A stretch of DNA of 7,485 bases from an uncultured Ruminococcus sp. Lineage in GTDB: Bacteria; Bacillota; Clostridia; Oscillospirales; CAG-272. The notes under the pieces were generated by a model, which was given only the letters and a program-made list of their open reading frames with translations, was not told the origin of the DNA and made no database searches. The stretch covers positions 1 through 7,485 of the forward strand of contig CACZSC010000102.1 in the NCBI GenBank assembly GCA_902783755.1. Direction: 5' to 3'. Positions 1 to 7,464 of this stretch are shown here, piece by piece; within the stretch, counting starts at the first letter, position 1, and each line of letters starts with the position of its first letter. Both the position numbers and the translations under genes were made by a program.

Positions 1-638
1 AAGTCCCTCCATCCCGGGTCTGACGGGTCGTTCCGGAAAGCGATGAGCCTCTTGATGTCATCTTCCTTTATATATCCGCATTCCGCCGCAACTTCCGCTA
101 TGACGTCGAAATCCGTAAGCGAATGGTTCTCGACTTCCGCATCACGCAGCCGTTCCAGGCCCTTCTTCATCCCGTAGGTGAATATACTGGCTATACCCAG
201 TACTTCGGCACCGGCCTCCCTCAGGATTTCCACAACCTCCAGAACGCTGCCTCCCGTCGAGATAAGGTCCTCTATCACCACGACCTTCTGACCGGGGATC
301 AGTCTGCCTTCGATCTGGTTCTTTCTCCCGTGGTCCTTTGCTCCGGATCTTACATATCCCATGGGCAGTCCCATCAGATGAGCCGTGATGGCGGCATGCG
401 CGATCCCGGCGGTGGACGTTCCCATGAGCGCTTCAGCATCCGGATAGTACTTTCTCACCGTCTCGGCCAGAGAGTTCTCAACGTCCTTTCTGACTTCAGG
501 GTCGCTGAGCGTGAGCCTGTTATCGCAGTATACCGGGCTTATGATCCCCGAGGCCCAGGTGAAAGGCTCGTCCGGTCTGAAGAATACCGCGTTGATCTTC
601 AGCAGATCCTCCGCGATGCGTCTCTCGATGCTTTCCAT
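1..638 (-). CDS. pyrE: Orotate phosphoribosyltransferase (3' end cut by window edge)
   Basis: Transfers the phosphoribosyl group of PRPP to orotate, giving OMP and pyrophosphate, the fifth step of UMP synthesis; a cytosolic homodimer in this family. From ATG at 636-638, 212 codons are readable without a stop. The N-terminal region has the FTWASGIISPVYCDNR block (about residues 26-41) typical of Bacillus-type PyrE. The mobile catalytic loop is at about 97-106 (R97, K101, H103, R105, K106), and the PRPP-binding motif VVVIEDLISTGGS is at 119-131. The last visible residues (NDPSDPGWRD) align with the extreme C-terminus of B. subtilis PyrE, so probably only a few codons are missing. It starts 10 bases after the pyrF stop. 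Its AGGAG ribosome site (646-650) overlaps that TAG stop, with 7 bases before the ATG, so ribosomes finishing pyrF could reinitiate here. Identification is secure. Confidence 0.96.
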   Translation of the reverse strand, partial: MESIERRIAEDLLKINAVFFRPDEPFTWASGIISPVYCDNRLTLSDPEVRKDVENSLAETVRKYYPDAEALMGTSTAGIAHAAITAHLMGLPMGYVRSGAKDHGRKNQIEGRLIPGQKVVVIEDLISTGGSVLEVVEILREAGAEVLGIASIFTYGMKKGLERLRDAEVENHSLTDFDVIAEVAAECGYIKEDDIKRLIAFRNDPSDPGWRD

Positions 639-648
639 ACTTTTTCTC

Positions 649-1347
649 CTATCCAATAAATTCCGTCATACATCTTTCATATGCGGCGACCGGATCTTCA
701 GACGCGGTGATGGGCCTGCCAACCACGATATAGTCTGATCCGGCCTCCCTCGCCTTCTCCGGTGTCATGATCCGCTTCTGGTCGTCGCTGGAGCTGTCGG
801 CAAATCTTATCCCCGGCGTCACGGTAATAAAGTCCTTGCCGCATTTCTCATGGACCCGTCCCGCCTCGTGAGGGGAGCAGACCACACCGTCCAGTCCCGA
901 CATTTTTGCTACCGAAGCGTAGTGGTCCACCACTTCAGGAAGAGCCCTTTCGATCATAAGGTCGTTTTCAAGGATATCCTGGTTTACGGATGTCAGCTGA
1001 GTCACCGCGATCAGCAACGGTCTCGAACCGTCTTCTCTTGTAAGCCCCTCGACCGCGGCCCTCATCATCTCTGAGCCGCCAGCGCAGTGCACGTTGCACA
1101 TGTCGACTTCAAGATTCGCAAGCACCTTCATCGCCTTTCTGACAGTATTCGGGATATCGTGAAGCTTCAGGTCCAGGAATATCCTGTGGCCTCTTTTCTT
1201 TATTTCCCTGACGATTTCCGGTCCTGATGAGTAGAACAGCTCCATCCCGATCTTTACATATGGCTTCCGTTCAGTGAAAAGGTCAAGAAAATCCATGACC
1301 AGGCTCTTTTCGGGAAAATCGCACGCGATTATAACGTCTCTCCCCAT
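649..1347 (-). CDS. pyrF: Orotidine 5'-phosphate decarboxylase
   Basis: Decarboxylates OMP to UMP, the last step of the pathway, without a cofactor; the family is a TIM-barrel homodimer. The product is 232 residues, close to Bacillus PyrF. Visible hallmarks are D10 (ACDF), K32 in the second strand, the catalytic block FLDLKLHDIPNTV with D59, K61 and D64, the VTQLTS segment at 115-120, and the phosphate-binding end with TPGIR (R181) and VVGRPI (G210, R211). The ATG at 1345-1347 shares one base with the pyrD stop (TGATG). An AGGAGG at 1357-1362, inside the last codons of pyrD, lies 9 bases ahead of it, which supports this start and predicts translational coupling to pyrD. The stop is TAG. No missing residue or truncation was seen. 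Confidence 0.98.
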   Translation of the reverse strand: MGRDVIIACDFPEKSLVMDFLDLFTERKPYVKIGMELFYSSGPEIVREIKKRGHRIFLDLKLHDIPNTVRKAMKVLANLEVDMCNVHCAGGSEMMRAAVEGLTREDGSRPLLIAVTQLTSVNQDILENDLMIERALPEVVDHYASVAKMSGLDGVVCSPHEAGRVHEKCGKDFITVTPGIRFADSSSDDQKRIMTPEKAREAGSDYIVVGRPITASEDPVAAYERCMTEFIG

Positions 1348-2252
1348 CAGTCTGCTCCTCCTGTCAGTTCTTTAAGGTCTCTTATCCCGTACTTTTTCAT
1401 AACACGGGGGAGATCCTCGATTATTCTCTTGCAGGCCAGCGGGTCCGTGAGGTTGGCGGCGCCTACTTCCACAGCGGCCGCTCCTGCCAGCATCATCTCG
1501 ATGACGTCCTCGGCTTTCTCCACACCGCCCATGCCGATCACGGGTATCCTGACGGCTTTAGCTGTCTGATATACCATCCTGAGGGCCACCGGGAACACCG
1601 CGGGTCCCGACAGTCCGCCGGTCACATTGGCAAGCACCGGTTTTCTCGTTCTCAGATCTATCCTCATCCCCATTAGGGTGTTTATGAGGCTGATGCCGTC
1701 GGCTCCCGCAGATTCTGCCGCTTTCGCGATTTCCGTTATATCGGTGACATTCGGCGACAGCTTGACGATCACAGGCTTTTCCGATACCGCCTTCACTGCC
1801 TTGGTCACTTCGGCTGCCAGCTTCGGGTCGGTACCGAAGCTCATTCCTCCGCCGTGTACATTGGGGCAGCTTATATTCACTTCATACCAGCCGATCTGTT
1901 CCACCTGGTTCAGTTTTTCAGCTACTCGGCAGTATTCGTCAACAGAGAAGCCGCTTATGTTCGCCATTACTTTCTTGCTGAATACCCTGCTCAGTTTCGG
2001 CAGCTCCTCGCTGATCACCCTGTCGACTCCGGGATTCTGCAGTCCCACGGAGTTGAGCATTCCGGAAGCGCATTCCGCTATTCTCGGAAGCTCATTGCCA
2101 TACCTCGGATGAAACGTGGTCCCCTTGAAAGAAAGTGTCCCCAGTATGTTTATGTCGTACAGTTCGGCGAATTCGTATCCGTAGCCGAAAGTTCCGCTGG
2201 CAGGTATCACCGGATTGTCGAGCTCTATGCCGCAAAGATCGACTTTCATCAT
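1347..2252 (-). CDS. pyrD: Dihydroorotate dehydrogenase B, catalytic subunit (class 1B)
   Basis: Oxidises dihydroorotate to orotate on FMN; with PyrK it forms the NAD-dependent heterotetramer of class 1B enzymes, in the cytosol. The 301-residue product is a TIM barrel of normal length. Visible motifs are NPVIPASGTFGYG (13-25), the FMN-lysine region SFKGTT (K43), NSVGLQNPG (67-75), and NISCPN with C129 as catalytic base. C129, rather than the serine of class 2 enzymes, marks class 1. Phosphate-binding segments are GGLSGPA (212-218) and IGMGG (239-243). The reading frame is open a further 62 codons upstream to 2438, but that stretch lies in the pyrK gene. The start at 2252 is chosen because AGGAGGTG (2261-2268) sits 8 bases ahead and homologues begin here. 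Two consecutive ATG codons (2250-2252 and 2247-2249) are both possible starts. The first overlaps the pyrK stop as ATGA. Confidence 0.97.
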   Translation of the reverse strand: MMKVDLCGIELDNPVIPASGTFGYGYEFAELYDINILGTLSFKGTTFHPRYGNELPRIAECASGMLNSVGLQNPGVDRVISEELPKLSRVFSKKVMANISGFSVDEYCRVAEKLNQVEQIGWYEVNISCPNVHGGGMSFGTDPKLAAEVTKAVKAVSEKPVIVKLSPNVTDITEIAKAAESAGADGISLINTLMGMRIDLRTRKPVLANVTGGLSGPAVFPVALRMVYQTAKAVRIPVIGMGGVEKAEDVIEMMLAGAAAVEVGAANLTDPLACKRIIEDLPRVMKKYGIRDLKELTGGAD

Positions 2253-2980
2253 TGCCAAAGCACCTCCTCGTGCAGGAGGACCGGGCCCTCCCTGCATATC
2301 CTCTTGTATCCGGTCACGGTCCTGCATGAGCATCCCATGCACGCGCCGAAACCGCATCCCATACGGGCCTCGAAGCTGAGCTGTCCGGAGGTCGCTGCCT
2401 TTCCGTGTACAGCCTTCAGCATCGGTTCGGGTCCGCATGCGTAATAATGAGTATATCCCTCAGACATCATGTCAGTCACGAACCCTTTTGTTCCCTCCGA
2501 TCCGTCGACCGTGCTTACTTTCACATCGGGTGTCAGTTCAAGGAACTCGTCCTTAAGGATAACATCTTTTTGGGAATTGAATCCCAGGATCACCGAGACC
2601 TTTTTCCCCTCACCGGTCAGTTTTTTAGCAAGCCAGTACATCGGAGGCGCGCCTACTCCCCCTCCAATCAGCAGAGGTCGGTCTCCTGACAGTGCCGTAT
2701 CAAATCCGTTGCCCAGTCCGCAGAGCACATCAAGGACTTTTCCCTTCTGGAGTCCCGACATGATCTCGGTTCCGGAACCTACAGTCTTGTATATGATCTC
2801 GGCGACTCCGTCCCTTTTGTCGAAGACGGAAATGGGTCTTCTCAGAAATTTTCCGTCTATCCTTATATTCAAGAACTGTCCGGGTCTCGTGAAGTCGCTG
2901 GTGTCCCCCATGAGGGCCATGCGGTATATGCCTTCAGCTATCCGTACGTTGGATGCCACTACCAGGTTTCTCTGATTCAA
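2249..2980 (-). CDS. pyrK: Dihydroorotate dehydrogenase B, electron-transfer subunit
   Basis: Carries electrons from the FMN of PyrD through a [2Fe-2S] cluster and FAD to NAD+. The 243-residue product belongs to the ferredoxin-reductase superfamily. The N-terminal FAD-binding barrel holds PGQF (33-36) and RRPIS (47-51). The nucleotide-binding domain has LLIGGGVGAPP (103-113) and YACGPEPM (180-187). The C-terminal cluster motif has cysteines C209, C214, C217 and C229, with the CX4CX2CX11C spacing of PyrK. C219 is an extra nearby cysteine. The start is TTG at 2978-2980: it is preceded by AAGGAG (2988-2993) with a 7-base spacer, and the only ATG nearby upstream (3003-3005) is in another frame. 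The gene follows carB after 21 bases, ends in tandem TGA TGA stops and overlaps pyrD by 4 bases, which fits 1:1 synthesis of the complex. Confidence 0.97.
   Translation of the reverse strand: MNQRNLVVASNVRIAEGIYRMALMGDTSDFTRPGQFLNIRIDGKFLRRPISVFDKRDGVAEIIYKTVGSGTEIMSGLQKGKVLDVLCGLGNGFDTALSGDRPLLIGGGVGAPPMYWLAKKLTGEGKKVSVILGFNSQKDVILKDEFLELTPDVKVSTVDGSEGTKGFVTDMMSEGYTHYYACGPEPMLKAVHGKAATSGQLSFEARMGCGFGACMGCSCRTVTGYKRICREGPVLLHEEVLWQ
2263..2279 (-). promoter_or_regulatory. Hairpin that can hide the pyrD ribosome binding site
   Basis: In the mRNA, CCUCCU (2279-2274) is followed by a 5-base loop GCACG and then AGGAGG (2268-2263), the core of the pyrD Shine-Dalgarno. The 6-bp stem lies wholly within the last codons of pyrK, so a ribosome translating pyrK would open it just before the pyrD start. 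The complementarity is seen directly; the coupling role is inferred. Confidence 0.55.
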
Positions 2981-2987
2981 GTCTCTT

Positions 2988-2993
2988 CTCCTT
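2988..2993 (-). promoter_or_regulatory. Ribosome binding site for the TTG start of pyrK
   Basis: AAGGAG, 7 bases before TTG at 2978-2980, in the 21-base gap after carB. It supports a non-ATG start for pyrK. Confidence 0.8.
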
Positions 2994-3001
2994 CCGGCGT
3001 C

Positions 3002-6000
3002 TCATGCGTCAATCGTGGATATCTTCTGCGTGATCTCTTCCAGCACGTCCAGCAGCACCTTCACCGTGTCGAGGGACGTGAACATCGTGACATTGTATTC
3101 AGTACAGTATTTTCTGATCTCAGCTCCGTCGTTCCGGTGCTTCTGGGACCCGATGTCCCTTGTGTTTATGGCGTAAGCAACCACGCCCTTCCTTATGATG
3201 TCCGGGATGTCGGAGCTGCCTTCGCTGAGTTTTTTCAGCGTATGGGTCCTGATGGAGTTCTGCTTGAGGAAATCCGCCGTCCCCTTTGTAGCTACGATGT
3301 TGAAACCCAGATTGTAGAAGCGTCTGATGAGAGGAAGGGCTTCGTCCTTATCCTTGTCTGCGATGGTGACGAACACGGTCCCGTAGTTCTGCATCTTCAT
3401 CCCGGAAGCCTGCAGAGCCTTGTAGAGCGCTCGGTTAAGTTTGTCATCATATCCTATGGCTTCTCCCGTTGACTTCATCTCGGGGGACAGGTATGCGTCA
3501 AGCCCTCTTATCTTGTTGAAGGAGAACACCGGCGCTTTCACATAGTAGCGTTCCTTTTCCCTGGGATAGATATCGAATATGCCCTGTTCCTTGAGCGATC
3601 TTCCCAGGATCACTTCCGTGGCGATGTCCGCCAGGTTATATCCCGTGGATTTTGACAGGAACGGAACCGTTCTTGAAGATCTCGGGTTCACCTCTATGAT
3701 GTACACGTTGTCGTCCTTGTCAACGATGAACTGTATGTTGTAAAGGCCCTTGATGCCGATCCCCAGTCCCAGTTTCTTTGCGTACCAGAGTATGGTGCCC
3801 TTTACCTTGTCAGATATGGTGAATGCGGGATACACGCTTATAGAGTCTCCCGAGTGAACACCGGTCCTTTCCACCAGCTCCATGATGCCGGGCACGAACA
3901 CGTCCCTGCCGTCGCAGACGGCGTCAACTTCCACTTCGCGGCCCATGATGTATTTGTCCACGAGCACAGGCTTGTCGGCGTCTATCTCCACGGCGGTCTT
4001 GAGGTAGTGCCTGAGCTGTTCCTCGTTTGCCACGATTTCCATGGCTCTTCCGCCGAGCACGAAGCTGGGCCGTACCAGCACGGGATATCCGATCTTCGCG
4101 GCGGTCTCTACGCCTTTCTCGATATCGGTGACAGCCATTCCGGGCGGCTGCGGGATACCCAGTTCAAGCAGCACCTTTTCGAACATGTCCCTGTTCTCGG
4201 CCCTGTCTATTGCCTCGCAGTCCGTTCCTATTATATTTGCCCCTCTCTTCATCAGAGGCTCCGCCAGGTTTATGGCGGTCTGCCCGCCCAGGGAAGCGAT
4301 GACACCCTGCGGGTTCTCGTAAAGTATGATGTTCATCACGTCTTCCGGGCACAGGGGCTCGAAATACAGCTTGTCCGCAGTGGTATAGTCTGTTGAAACG
4401 GTCTCCGGGTTGTTGTTTATGATGATGGCCTCGTATCCGGCCTTCTTTATAGTCTGGACCGCGTGGACCGTGGAGTAGTCGAATTCTATTCCCTGGCCGA
4501 TCCTTATGGGGCCGGCGCCCAGAACGACTATTCCGGGCTTGTCCGTCAACACCGACTCGTTCCTGTCTCCGTGATACGTTGAGTAGAAGTACGGTATGTA
4601 GGCGTTGGTATGGCAGGTATCCACCATCCTGTAGACCGGCATTATGCCGTTTTCCCGGCGCATGCCGAACACCTCAGTCTCCTTCACTTTCCAGAGTTCT
4701 GAAATGTATCTGTCAGAATACCCCAGTTTCTTGGCTTCGGTCAGAATGCTTATGTCGCCCGGATTGTCAACGAGCTTCTGTTCCATGTCCGCGATCCTTT
4801 TCAGGGCTTCGAGGAAGTACGGCGTTATCATGGTGAGCTCGTACAGCTTATCAATGTTCTCCCCTCGTTTGAGGAGCTCGTATACCGCAAATATCCCGTC
4901 GTCCCTGAACTGTGAAAGATAGTCGGTGATCTCAGCTGTCTCCATGTGCCTGAATTTCGGGATGGAGAAATGGGACGCGCCGTTTTCAAGTGACCGTACG
5001 GATTTCAGCAGGCACTCCTCCAGTGTCGAGCCTATGCCCATCACCTCTCCGGTGGCCTTCATCTGCGTGCCTATGATATTCGGAGCGCTTGAAAACTTGT
5101 CGAAGGGGAATCTGGGAAGCTTTGCGACTATATAGTCGAGTGAAGGCTCGAAAGCCGCGTTGGTATTCGCTATCGCTATCTCTTCCAGCGCCATTCCTAG
5201 AGCAATCTTAGCTGTGACTCTTGCTATCGGGTATCCGCTGGCCTTTGATGCAAGGGCCGAGGATCTTGACACCCTGGGGTTGACTTCTATCAGATAGTAT
5301 TCGCTTGAATGCGGATTGAGAGCGAACTGCACGTTGCATCCGCCGGCGATCTTCAGTTCCCTTATGATCTTGAGGGCGCTGTCGTTAAGCATCTTGAGGT
5401 CATGGTCACTGAGGGTAAGGATCGGGGCCACTACCACCGAGTCGCCCGTATGCACTCCCACGGGATCCACGTTCTCCATGCCGCAGATCGTGATCACATG
5501 GTCGTATGAGTCCCTCATGACCTCGAATTCTATCTCCTTGTATCCCTTGACGCTCTTCTCTATAAGGACCTGATGCACGGGTGAGAGCCTGAAGGCGTTC
5601 AGACCGATATCCACAAGTTCCTTCTCATTGTTGGCGAATCCTCCGCCTGTCCCGCCCAGGGTGAATGCCGGTCTTAGCACAACCGGATATCCGATCCGTT
5701 CAGCGGCAGCCTTCGCCTCATCTATGCTGTATGTGATCTCTGAAGGGATGGTAGGCTCTCCTATGGACTGGCACATCTCCTTGAACAGTTCCCTGTCCTC
5801 CGCCCTCTCTATGCTCTCGCTGCTGGTTCCTATAAGCTCCACGTTGCATTCGTCAAGGATGCCTTTTTTCTTGAGCTGCATCGCCATATTCAGGCCGGTC
5901 TGGCCTCCGATCCCCGGAAGTATGGCGTCCGGTCTTTCATACCTGAGTATCCTTGCCACGTACTCCAGCGTCAGCGGTTCCATGTATACCTTGTCCGCAA

Positions 6001-6178
6001 TGGATGTGTCGGTCATGATTGTGGCCGGGTTTGAGTTGACCAGTACCACTTCATAGCCTTCCTCCTTGAGCGCGAGGCATGCCTGGGTCCCTGCATAGTC
6101 GAACTCAGCCGCCTGTCCTATCACGATCGGGCCTGAGCCTATGATCATGATCTTTCTGATGTCTGTCCTTTTTGACAT
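3002..6178 (-). CDS. carB: Carbamoyl-phosphate synthase, large subunit
   Basis: Makes carbamoyl phosphate from bicarbonate, two ATP and ammonia delivered by the glutaminase subunit CarA; the product feeds pyrimidine and usually arginine synthesis. At 1058 residues it is full length. The first ATP-grasp half (about 1-400) keeps R129, R169, E215, H243, Q284, E298, N300 and R302, nearly in E. coli numbering. An oligomerisation region follows (about 400-545). The second ATP-grasp half (about 546-926) opens with VVLGAGPIRIGQG and keeps R703, H775, Q816, E829, N831 and R833. The C-terminal MGS-like allosteric domain (about 927-1058) retains ATKGT (963-967) and INT (1004-1006), which bind UMP or IMP in E. 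coli, so feedback by pyrimidine nucleotides is plausible. The ATG has AGGAGG (6183-6188) with a rather short 4-base spacer. It follows pyrC by 14 bases. Oddity: no carA precedes it. Confidence 0.99.
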   Translation of the reverse strand: MSKRTDIRKIMIIGSGPIVIGQAAEFDYAGTQACLALKEEGYEVVLVNSNPATIMTDTSIADKVYMEPLTLEYVARILRYERPDAILPGIGGQTGLNMAMQLKKKGILDECNVELIGTSSESIERAEDRELFKEMCQSIGEPTIPSEITYSIDEAKAAAERIGYPVVLRPAFTLGGTGGGFANNEKELVDIGLNAFRLSPVHQVLIEKSVKGYKEIEFEVMRDSYDHVITICGMENVDPVGVHTGDSVVVAPILTLSDHDLKMLNDSALKIIRELKIAGGCNVQFALNPHSSEYYLIEVNPRVSRSSALASKASGYPIARVTAKIALGMALEEIAIANTNAAFEPSLDYIVAKLPRFPFDKFSSAPNIIGTQMKATGEVMGIGSTLEECLLKSVRSLENGASHFSIPKFRHMETAEITDYLSQFRDDGIFAVYELLKRGENIDKLYELTMITPYFLEALKRIADMEQKLVDNPGDISILTEAKKLGYSDRYISELWKVKETEVFGMRRENGIMPVYRMVDTCHTNAYIPYFYSTYHGDRNESVLTDKPGIVVLGAGPIRIGQGIEFDYSTVHAVQTIKKAGYEAIIINNNPETVSTDYTTADKLYFEPLCPEDVMNIILYENPQGVIASLGGQTAINLAEPLMKRGANIIGTDCEAIDRAENRDMFEKVLLELGIPQPPGMAVTDIEKGVETAAKIGYPVLVRPSFVLGGRAMEIVANEEQLRHYLKTAVEIDADKPVLVDKYIMGREVEVDAVCDGRDVFVPGIMELVERTGVHSGDSISVYPAFTISDKVKGTILWYAKKLGLGIGIKGLYNIQFIVDKDDNVYIIEVNPRSSRTVPFLSKSTGYNLADIATEVILGRSLKEQGIFDIYPREKERYYVKAPVFSFNKIRGLDAYLSPEMKSTGEAIGYDDKLNRALYKALQASGMKMQNYGTVFVTIADKDKDEALPLIRRFYNLGFNIVATKGTADFLKQNSIRTHTLKKLSEGSSDIPDIIRKGVVAYAINTRDIGSQKHRNDGAEIRKYCTEYNVTMFTSLDTVKVLLDVLEEITQKISTIDA

Positions 6179-6192
6179 ATTCCCTCCTCAGA

Positions 6193-7425
6193 TCACCTTA
6201 CCGGCAATCTCTTGTCTATATATGCTGTTTTTCCTCCGCTGACCGTCAGGACGCATTCACCGGATACTTTCATGCCGCAGAACGGGCTGGACTTTCCTTT
6301 TGACAGGAAGTCTTCGCTGCATATTACTTTCTCTTCTGAAAGATCCCATACACAGAATCCGTTGTTCCTGAGCCCGAACCGTTTTCTCGGGGAGACACTC
6401 ATAAGCTCTACGAGCTTTTCAAGGCTTATGACCCCTTCCTTCACGAGTTTCGTATACAGAACGCTGAACGACGTCTCGATCCCCACGATCCCGAACGGGC
6501 TTTTCAAAAGTCCCCATGATTTCTCTTCAGCCGAATGAGGCGCATGATCAGTCGATATCATGTCTATGGTGCCGTCAGCGATCCCCTCTATAAGCGCTTC
6601 ACGGTCATCCCGTGTTCTCAGAGGCGGATTCATCTTCCATTCCCCGGAATCCCTGAGGTCGTCTTCTGTGAACACCAGGTAATGGGGAGCCGTCTCGCAT
6701 GTGATGTCAGCGCCGGCCGTCTTCGCTTCCCTGATGATCTGCACGCTCTCCTTCGTCGAGATATGGCATACGTGGTACGAAACGCCGGTCTTCATGCAGA
6801 GCTCCGCATCACGTTCTATCTGCTTCCATTCCGATTCGGAACATATACCCGGTATCCCGTGCTCAGCCGCGTACCTTCCTTCATGTATGACTCCGCCGTG
6901 GAGCAGCGAATCATCCTCGCAGTGCGCTGCGATGACCTTGCCGAGGCCTGCCGCTTTTTTCATGGCCGATTTCATCATCCTGTTTTTCTGTACTCCGTGA
7001 CCGTCGTCCGAAAAGCCGCATACAAAAGGGGCAAGTCCTTCCATGTCTGAAAGCTCCTGTCCCTTTTCGTCTACTGTTATGGATCCGTACGGAAATACTT
7101 CTATAACGGAGTCTTTTTCGATTATATCAAGCTGTTTTCTGAGTTTTTCCACCGAATCTGGCACCGGTGCCAGATTGGGCATGGTGCATACGGTGGTATA
7201 CCCGCCGTGGGCTGCTGCCCTTGAGCCCGAGAAGATCGTCTCCTTATATGAGAAACCCGGTTCACGAAAATGCACATGCACATCGCAGAAACCGGGAAAA
7301 ACAGTATATTTATCGGAATCGATGAGAAAAGACAACTGATCTTCAAAAACAGGCAATACGTCCGGTGACAGATACTCCGAGAAAATCTTTCTTTTTTCCG
7401 CAGAAGAGGTCAAGACCAGACTCAC
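6193..7425 (-). CDS. pyrC: Dihydroorotase, class I
   Basis: Interconverts carbamoyl-aspartate and dihydroorotate, the third pathway step; a cytosolic zinc amidohydrolase. From the GTG at 7423-7425 the product is 410 residues. Metal-ligand motifs are all present: DVHVHFREPG (H50, H52), FSDDG (D140/D141), AHCED (H168), CHIST (H221) and STDHAPH (D293). Substrate residues expected in the family are R54, N84 (MPN) and N266 (MNPPLR), with the PFGIVG loop at 310-315. The frame extends to a TTG at 7464, but GTG is preferred because GGAGGG (7433-7438) lies 7 bases ahead. The TTG would also fall upstream of the predicted transcription start. The N-terminus is unusual: about 49 residues precede the first ligand histidine, shorter than in Bacillus PyrC, and the customary IKNG opening of the small beta domain is not recognisable. 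The catalytic barrel is otherwise typical. Confidence 0.95.
   Translation of the reverse strand: MSLVLTSSAEKRKIFSEYLSPDVLPVFEDQLSFLIDSDKYTVFPGFCDVHVHFREPGFSYKETIFSGSRAAAHGGYTTVCTMPNLAPVPDSVEKLRKQLDIIEKDSVIEVFPYGSITVDEKGQELSDMEGLAPFVCGFSDDGHGVQKNRMMKSAMKKAAGLGKVIAAHCEDDSLLHGGVIHEGRYAAEHGIPGICSESEWKQIERDAELCMKTGVSYHVCHISTKESVQIIREAKTAGADITCETAPHYLVFTEDDLRDSGEWKMNPPLRTRDDREALIEGIADGTIDMISTDHAPHSAEEKSWGLLKSPFGIVGIETSFSVLYTKLVKEGVISLEKLVELMSVSPRKRFGLRNNGFCVWDLSEEKVICSEDFLSKGKSSPFCGMKVSGECVLTVSGGKTAYIDKRLPVR
7155..7176. repeat. Perfect 22-bp palindrome inside pyrC
   Basis: The left half AATCTGGCACC is followed immediately by its exact reverse complement, centred between 7165 and 7166, with no mismatch. 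On the mRNA it could fold as a 9-bp stem with a CCGG loop. It encodes N-L-A-P-V-P-D (residues 84-90), part of the conserved MPNxxPVPD segment of dihydroorotases, so protein constraint may explain part of it. No function is known. Confidence 0.6.
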
Positions 7426-7432
7426 AGTTTTA

Positions 7433-7438
7433 CCCTCC
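7433..7438 (-). promoter_or_regulatory. Ribosome binding site deciding the pyrC start
   Basis: GGAGGG on the minus strand, separated by 7 bases (TAAAACT) from the GTG at 7423-7425. No comparable site precedes the in-frame TTG at 7462-7464, so this site fixes the GTG as the pyrC start. Confidence 0.85.
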
Positions 7439-7451
7439 GATCGGTTGTCTT

Positions 7452-7458
7452 CCAAATT
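7452..7458 (-). promoter_or_regulatory. Predicted transcription start with AATTTGG initial sequence
   Basis: If initiation occurs 7 bases past the -10 hexamer, the RNA begins AAUUUGG. This matches the AAUUUG start of E. coli pyrBI, where RNA polymerase slips on the three T residues when UTP is abundant and aborts productive transcription. The sequence match is seen; the use of this start and the slippage are inferred. See the matching finding. Confidence 0.4.
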
Positions 7459-7464
7459 CGCCAA

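Noticed and set aside
123..659. Plus-strand open frame of 178 codons opposite pyrE
   Set aside because: It is the antisense shadow of a strongly recognised gene, with no family resemblance.
1086..1098. Small inverted repeat GTGCA-CGT-TGCAC within pyrF
   Set aside because: The 5-bp stem lies within the conserved NVHCAGG codons; it is too short to support a function.
1473..1482. 10-bp palindrome AGCGGCCGCT within pyrD
   Set aside because: It encodes an Ala-rich stretch and palindromes of this length are expected by chance in several kilobases.
2253..2438. 62-codon in-frame upstream extension of pyrD
   Set aside because: It lies inside pyrK in another frame, does not resemble dehydrogenase sequence, and a perfect ribosome site plus homologue length favour the start at 2252.
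1627..2444. Plus-strand open frames of 161 and 196 codons opposite pyrD/pyrK
   Set aside because: They are antisense shadows of conserved genes; no domain or independent context supports them.
3854..4396. Plus-strand open frame of 180 codons opposite carB
   Set aside because: It is His-rich low-information sequence, as expected for the complement of carB codons, and is not a protein family I recognise.
7426..7464. TTG at 7462-7464 as the pyrC start
   Set aside because: It has no ribosome site, would lie upstream of the predicted transcription start, and a well-spaced GGAGGG precedes the in-frame GTG at 7425.
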